From the NCBI GenBank assembly GCA_937958045.1, contig CALFXL010000025.1:1-61716 (forward strand): a stretch of DNA of 61,716 nt. Direction: 5' to 3'. Source of the stretch: an uncultured Opitutaceae bacterium. GTDB taxonomy: Bacteria; Verrucomicrobiota; Verrucomicrobiia; Opitutales; Opitutaceae. The notes beneath the pieces are model-generated. The model saw only the letters and a list, made by a program, of their open reading frames with translations. It searched no databases and had not been told where the DNA came from. A program made the position numbers and the translations under genes. Below, piece by piece: positions 61,709 through 61,716 of this stretch (the first letter of the stretch is position 1; each line of letters starts with the position of its first letter).

Positions 61709-61716
61709 GCAACAAG

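Overview
The window reads as chromosomal DNA of a GC-rich, Gram-negative (diderm) bacterium. It carries an Mla/Pqi-type lipid ABC transporter, ADP-heptose genes, many lipoproteins with lipoboxes, and a Sec-type (clade II) nosZ. Gene content and style (nosZ-nosDFY with DUF2249 proteins, giant hybrid kinases with long periplasmic sensors, a SUI1-like factor) fit Verrucomicrobiota, probably Opitutales. That placement is inference, not a database result. No rRNA, tRNA, CRISPR array, phage or insertion sequence was seen. Genes are packed tightly: no gene-free stretch exceeds about 250 bases.

Layout. 0.25-10.6 kb: cell-surface polysaccharide genes. These are an epimerase/reductase resembling plant NRS/ER, rmlB, a frameshifted four-helix-bundle gene, rmlA, several glycosyltransferases and two divergent GT-C-like membrane proteins. 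10.7-13.1 kb: a PAS hybrid histidine kinase. 13.1-16.8 kb: a four-gene mlaE-mlaF-mlaD-pqiC-like lipid transport operon. 16.9-26.9 kb: HAD phosphatase, DUF2721 protein, RecD2 helicase, a 1456-residue hybrid kinase whose periplasmic part looks like seven tandem OB-fold-like units, Pgi and a tiny lipoprotein.

27.0-39.8 kb: a nitrous oxide respiration island. At the centre is azurin-nosZ-(nosB-like)-nosD-nosF-nosY, flanked by a Sco/CusF copper protein and a Crp/Fnr-type regulator. On each side lies a module pairing a DUF2249 protein with a polytopic, His-rich, heme-copper-oxidase-like membrane protein. Four FNR-type boxes (TTGAT-N4-ATCAA or one mismatch) sit 21-22 bases from a -10-like hexamer in front of the azurin-nos operon, both DUF2249 modules and a CopD-like gene. 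The regulator has the E..SR recognition residues expected for such boxes but lacks the FNR iron-sulfur cysteines. No nir, nor, nosR or nosL gene is visible, so the island looks like N2O reduction uncoupled from complete denitrification.

39.8-61.7 kb: housekeeping genes. They include rsmI, a Ppx/GppA protein, dgkA, a response regulator, rlmJ, a Nudix hydrolase, a glutamine cyclotransferase, an M24 peptidase, heptose genes (rfaE1, gmhB), an Fpg/Nei glycosylase, tlyA, nadK and a SUI1 factor. The 2-oxoglutarate dehydrogenase operon sucA-sucB-lpd follows, closed by a clear terminator, then an MscS-type channel and an aldo/keto reductase. A family of 18-19 base imperfect palindromes, GTATCCA-N4/5-TGGATAC, recurs mostly in the nos island, often inside genes.
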